From the NCBI GenBank assembly GCA_041488395.1, contig JBGPPE010000023.1:1-25552 (forward strand): 25,552 nt of DNA, given 5' to 3'. The notes beneath the pieces were generated by a model. The model ran no database searches. It saw only the letters and a program-made list of their open reading frames with translations, and was not told where the DNA came from. The position numbers were made by a program, and so were the translations under genes. Shown one piece after another: positions 22,658 to 25,552 of the stretch (position 1 is the stretch's first letter; each line of letters opens with the position of its first letter). The stretch comes from 39-52-133 sp041488395. GTDB taxonomy: Bacteria > Pseudomonadota > Gammaproteobacteria > Burkholderiales > Gallionellaceae.

Positions 22658-23316
22658 TGGCTGCGATGTCGCCCAAAAAGAAGCTGTTTGAAAATTTTGC
22701 GCGTGTCGCCAAGGCACTGGCCAGTGCCAACCGGCTTGAGCTGCTGGAAGCGCTTGCGCAGGGTGAGCGCAGTGTGGATGGCCTGGCGCAGGCAAGCGGC
22801 ATGTCGGTGGCCAACACCTCCAACCACCTGCGCATCTTGCGTGAAGGCGGGCTGGTGCAATCGCGCAAGGAAGGGACGCAGGTCATTTACAGCCTGACGG
22901 ATGAGAAGGTGCCGTTGCTGCTGGCGGGCATCCGCTATGTTGCCGAGCGCCATCTGGCTGAAGTGGAGCGCATCGTGCGCGAGAACTTCACTAGCCGCGA
23001 CAAGCTGACCCCGGTGCGGCGCGACGAGCTGCTGGGCATGGTGAAATCCGGCGAGGCGATGGTGATTGATGTGCGGCCGTCTGCCGAGTATGAGGCGGGC
23101 CATATCGAAGGCGCAGTCAATATCCCGCTCGAATCACTGACGGAACGGTTAAGCAAACTGCCCAAGGACCAGGAAATCGTCGCCTATTGCCGCGGTCCCT
23201 ATTGCCTGATGTCCTTCGATGCGGTCGAACAATTGCGCCAGCATGGCTACCGCGCGCGCCGACTGGAAGACGGCTTCCCTGAATGGAAAACCGATCAGCT
23301 TCCGGTTGATCAATAA
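22657..23316 (+). CDS. ArsR-family repressor fused to a rhodanese domain
   Basis: This is a 219-residue fusion. Residues about 10-95 are an ArsR/SmtB winged helix (ALASANRLELLEAL, VANTSNHLRILREGGLV, QVIYSL). Residues about 120-215 are a rhodanese domain (VIDVRPSAEYEAGHIEGAVNIP) with active-site loop C178-RGPY-C183. There are no cysteines in the HTH part, unlike SqrR/BigR-type sulfide sensors, so persulfide or metalloid sensing, if any, must use the rhodanese cysteines. The start overlaps the upstream cyclase stop (TGATG). The next gene is a persulfide-dioxygenase-like MBL protein behind a promoter with an ArsR-style palindrome, so autogenous or local control of sulfane sulfur is a strong inference. 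Confidence 0.92.
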   Translation: MAAMSPKKKLFENFARVAKALASANRLELLEALAQGERSVDGLAQASGMSVANTSNHLRILREGGLVQSRKEGTQVIYSLTDEKVPLLLAGIRYVAERHLAEVERIVRENFTSRDKLTPVRRDELLGMVKSGEAMVIDVRPSAEYEAGHIEGAVNIPLESLTERLSKLPKDQEIVAYCRGPYCLMSFDAVEQLRQHGYRARRLEDGFPEWKTDQLPVDQ

Positions 23317-23369
23317 GTCTTCGTTAATATTTAAACCTCCAAAATCCTAGTGTTCACAGAGAGTTAGTC

Positions 23370-23396
23370 AGGCTGTCAAACTTGTCTTGACAGCCT
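23370..23396. promoter_or_regulatory. Perfect 10-bp inverted repeat embedding the -35 box
   Basis: AGGCTGTCAA (23370-23379) and TTGACAGCCT (23387-23396) pair perfectly around a 7-nt loop. The right arm contains the -35 TTGACA. No T run follows, so it is not a canonical terminator for the upstream gene. It may be a second operator. Confidence 0.55.
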
Positions 23397-23414
23397 TGGG
23401 CGAACCTCTATACT
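23387..23414 (+). promoter_or_regulatory. Strong sigma70 promoter of the MBL-MFS operon
   Basis: TTGACA (23387-23392), a 16-nt spacer and TATACT (23409-23414) make a near-consensus promoter. The transcription start is predicted near 23421, giving a ~50-nt leader before the ATG at 23471. Confidence 0.8.
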
Positions 23415-23417
23415 TTA

Positions 23418-23439
23418 TATTCAAGTATTCGCTTGAATA
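23418..23439. promoter_or_regulatory. Palindromic operator overlapping the transcription start
   Basis: TATTCAAG-N6-CTTGAATA is a perfect 8+8 palindrome just downstream of the -10 box. A shifted palindrome GTATTC-N4-GAATAC (about 23425-23440) overlaps it. The size, AT content and position fit ArsR-family repressor sites, and an ArsR-type repressor is encoded immediately upstream. Confidence 0.75.
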
Positions 23440-23470
23440 CTATTGTTATCAACGGGAAAGGAGAGATGAA

Positions 23471-24208
23471 ATGTTTTTCAGACAACGTTTAGCCAAGGAA
23501 GCCACCCTGTCATATTTACTCGGGTGCGGGTCATGTGCTGTCGGGGTGGCGGTAGACCCGGTGGCCGGTGATGAGGACTGGTTTATTGAAGAGGCGGCCA
23601 GGCAGAACGTGAAAATCACTCATGTCTTCGACACCCATGTGCATGCCGACCACTATTCAGGCGGGCGAGTGCTGGCAGAAAAAACCGGTGCACAGTACTG
23701 CCTGCACGAGTCCAATCAGGGACGGGTGAAGTTTCCCTTCCATGCGCTTTCTGATGGCGAAACCATCGAGGTGGGCAATGTTGCGGTGCAGGTAATGCAC
23801 ACGCCCGGGCATACGCCTGACAGCATGTGCCTGACAGTGTTCGACAAACGTCGCAGTGCCGAGCCGTGGTTCGTGCTGACGGGCGACACCCTGTTCGTGG
23901 GCAGCATCGGGCGCCCCGATCTGGCAGGCAAGGGCAAGGAGTGGGCAGAGCAGCTATTTGACAGCCTGCATGCCAAGCTGATGTCGCTGCCGGATGCTGT
24001 CGAGATTTTTCCCGGTCATACTTCTGGCAGCGCGTGCGGTGCAGGCATTTCCGGCAAACCTTCTTCAACAGTCGGATTTGAGAAACGCTTCAATACAGGT
24101 CTGACGATGACCAACAAGAATGAATTCGTCAGCCATATCCTGTCCGACATTCCGCCGCGCCCGGCTGAAATGGAGCGTATCGTTGCCTTCAATCTGGGGG
24201 CCGCATGA
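23471..24208 (+). CDS. MBL-fold persulfide dioxygenase-like (ETHE1/glyoxalase II-type) protein
   Basis: This 245-residue cytoplasmic protein should oxidise glutathione persulfide or a related sulfane sulfur to sulfite. The MBL motif THVHADH gives His56, His58, Asp60 and His61. Further metal-type ligands are His110 and His114 (HTPGHT), Asp139 (TGDTLF) and His183 (FPGHTSG). The GRPDLAG segment is typical of ETHE1 and related proteins. The N-terminal GCGSC motif is of the bacterial MBL subgroup found with sulfur genes. AAAGGAGAG (about 23457-23465) supports the ATG at 23471. The stop overlaps the MFS gene start (ATGA). Enzymatic assignment is by family; a glyoxalase II-type hydrolase is the alternative. 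Confidence 0.85.
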   Translation: MFFRQRLAKEATLSYLLGCGSCAVGVAVDPVAGDEDWFIEEAARQNVKITHVFDTHVHADHYSGGRVLAEKTGAQYCLHESNQGRVKFPFHALSDGETIEVGNVAVQVMHTPGHTPDSMCLTVFDKRRSAEPWFVLTGDTLFVGSIGRPDLAGKGKEWAEQLFDSLHAKLMSLPDAVEIFPGHTSGSACGAGISGKPSSTVGFEKRFNTGLTMTNKNEFVSHILSDIPPRPAEMERIVAFNLGAA

Positions 24209-25518
24209 ACCACCTCCTACGCGATGAATATCGTGAATACCGTCATGGTATCCGCGACAATTTCGCGCAATTTTCCCACCAGTTGTTTCAGGTGTTTCTG
24301 GTGGGTATGACCATCGGCATGATGCGCACGGTGGTGCCTGCCCTGGGCGAAACCGAGTTCGGTGTGCCGAAGGGTTCTTTCATGCTGCTCACTACCTTCG
24401 TGGTGGCTTTCGGCTTCGTCAAGGGCACGCTCAATTTTGTGGCTGGCCGTTTGTCCGAGCGCATCGGGCGGCAAAAAGTGCTGCTGCTGGGCTGGGTCGC
24501 TGCATTGCCGATTCCCTTCATGATTCTTTACGCACCCAATTGGAACTGGATTGTTGCTGCTACCGTGCTGCTGGGGGTGAATCAGGGGCTGACCTGGTCG
24601 ATGACGCAAACCTCCAAGCTGGACATCACCCGCCCCGACCAGAGAGGTTTTGTGATTGGCCTGAATGAGTTTTCCGGCTATGTCGGACTGGCGATTGCAG
24701 GAATCATCACGGGTTACATGGCGACTGCCTATGGGCCACGTCATGGCTTGCTGATATTTGGTATCGTGGTGATAGTCTTGGCCGCGCTGCTCACCCTGCT
24801 GTGGGTCAAGGACACCTTGTCCTGGGCCAAGGCGGAGGGTGCCAAACACGCCGCCGGAAAATCTATCGGGCCAATCCCACGCTACCCAACCAACATTTCG
24901 GACAAGCCCACTACTTGGGAGGTGTTTTCCCTCATGTCATGGCGCGACAAGCGCATGGCCGCCATCAGTCAGGCGGGGCTGGTGGAAAAGTTTGTGGATG
25001 CGCTGGTGTGGGTGTTCTATCCGGTGTTCCTGTACCGGCATGGGCTGTCGTTGGCCAGCATAGGCTGGGTCATCGGTGTCTACGGTTTCGTCTGGGGCGG
25101 CTCGCAATTTTTCACCGGCAAACTGTCCGACCACATCGGCAGGCAGAAGCCTATCGTATGGGGGATGTGGATATGCGGTGCGGGCGTGGCGATGATGCTG
25201 CTGGGCGAGGGCGTGGCCTGGTGGTCGCTGTCCGCCGCCGTGTCCGGGCTGGGCATGGCATTGCTTTACCCCAATCTGTCGGCGGCTGTATCGGACATTG
25301 CGCATCCCAACTGGCGCGGTTCGGCCATCGGCATCTACCGTTTCTGGCGCGACCTCGGCTATGGCATCGGCGCACTGGCACTTGGGATTGTGGCGAGCAT
25401 GAGTGGTGCCATTGAAGAGGCGTTCTGGTTTGTTGCTGTATCCATGTTTGTCTCCGGCCTGGTAGTACAGATCTGGGGAGAAGAGACGCATCCGCGCCTT
25501 AATCCGGCAACCACATAA
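24205..25518 (+). CDS. Major facilitator superfamily transporter
   Basis: This is a 437-residue inner-membrane protein with about twelve hydrophobic segments. The first half has the A-like loop GRLSERIGRQKVLL after helix 2-3, and the second half a repeat of it, GKLSDHIGRQKPIV, both typical of MFS. The central loop (about 205-240) is hydrophilic. The substrate is not evident. Translational coupling to the persulfide dioxygenase-like gene (overlap ATGA) suggests export or import of a sulfur compound or its oxidation product such as sulfite. It is followed 11 nt later by the start of another gene. Confidence 0.88.
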   Translation: MNHLLRDEYREYRHGIRDNFAQFSHQLFQVFLVGMTIGMMRTVVPALGETEFGVPKGSFMLLTTFVVAFGFVKGTLNFVAGRLSERIGRQKVLLLGWVAALPIPFMILYAPNWNWIVAATVLLGVNQGLTWSMTQTSKLDITRPDQRGFVIGLNEFSGYVGLAIAGIITGYMATAYGPRHGLLIFGIVVIVLAALLTLLWVKDTLSWAKAEGAKHAAGKSIGPIPRYPTNISDKPTTWEVFSLMSWRDKRMAAISQAGLVEKFVDALVWVFYPVFLYRHGLSLASIGWVIGVYGFVWGGSQFFTGKLSDHIGRQKPIVWGMWICGAGVAMMLLGEGVAWWSLSAAVSGLGMALLYPNLSAAVSDIAHPNWRGSAIGIYRFWRDLGYGIGALALGIVASMSGAIEEAFWFVAVSMFVSGLVVQIWGEETHPRLNPATT

Positions 25519-25529
25519 AGGAACGGCAC

Positions 25530-25552
25530 ATGAAATTCACCCATCTGATTCC
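25530..25552 (+). CDS. Start of a further operon gene (runs off the window)
   Basis: AAAGGAAC (25517-25524) precedes ATG at 25530, and the first codons read MKFTHLI. Only seven codons are visible, so no function can be given. It is very likely co-transcribed with the MFS gene. Confidence 0.6.

Overview
The window looks like a betaproteobacterial chromosome of the Nitrosomonadales/Gallionellaceae kind. This rests on the moderately high GC, the divergent mfd and ispD-ispF genes, the tsaB-rimI-family 4 uracil-DNA glycosylase operon, the density of c-di-GMP genes, and a persulfide/rhodanese module. The genus assignment is inference. No rRNA, tRNA, CRISPR array or recognisable transposase gene was seen.

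Layout: (1) 1-2014, minus strand: N-terminal two thirds of mfd up to the Walker A motif, carrying an in-frame dispersed-repeat insertion. (2) 2199-5017: an overlapping FIST sensor-domain gene and GAF/HD-GYP phosphodiesterase gene. (3) 5037-5810, minus strand: djlA-like co-chaperone. Its leader contains an approximately 118-bp near-perfect palindromic repeat, and its promoter core shares a 20-nt block with that of mfd. (4) 6352-9487: a lower-GC three-gene unit of two paralogous serine alpha/beta hydrolases (one with a six-helix membrane tail, one soluble) and a lipoprotein. (5) 9575-10381: a secreted protein of an uncharacterised family, bracketed by 15-nt inverted repeats. (6) 10472-11831: a rhodanese, a tiny periplasmic twin-CX3C protein and a ribbon-helix-helix-like protein. 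(7) 11954-14519: a periplasmic OB-fold-like protein, a stand-alone oxygen-binding diiron-type MBL protein, and yceH. (8) 14552-18166, minus strand: a 1204-residue multi-PAS/GAF membrane diguanylate cyclase. (9) 18317-19473: ispD-ispF. (10) 19482-19683: a dispersed repeat element ending 10 nt before tsaB. (11) 19694-23316: tsaB-rimI-udg-response regulator/GGDEF-ArsR/rhodanese, all overlapping or nearly so. (12) 23471-25552: persulfide-dioxygenase-like MBL gene, MFS transporter and the start of a further gene, behind a strong sigma70 promoter with a palindromic operator.

Two themes stand out. Three c-di-GMP enzymes (one degrading, two synthesising) sit with different sensory inputs. Sulfane-sulfur chemistry recurs: two rhodaneses share a Cys-x-Gly-Pro-aromatic-Cys loop, one of them fused to an ArsR repressor just upstream of an operator and a persulfide-dioxygenase-like gene. 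The most novel candidates are the hydrolase pair plus lipoprotein and the ArsR-rhodanese/MBL/MFS circuit. At least three different dispersed repeat families have inserted into or against housekeeping genes (mfd, djlA, tsaB). In many betaproteobacteria mfd lies next to ispDF, so the roughly 16 kb between them here may be an accessory accretion zone.
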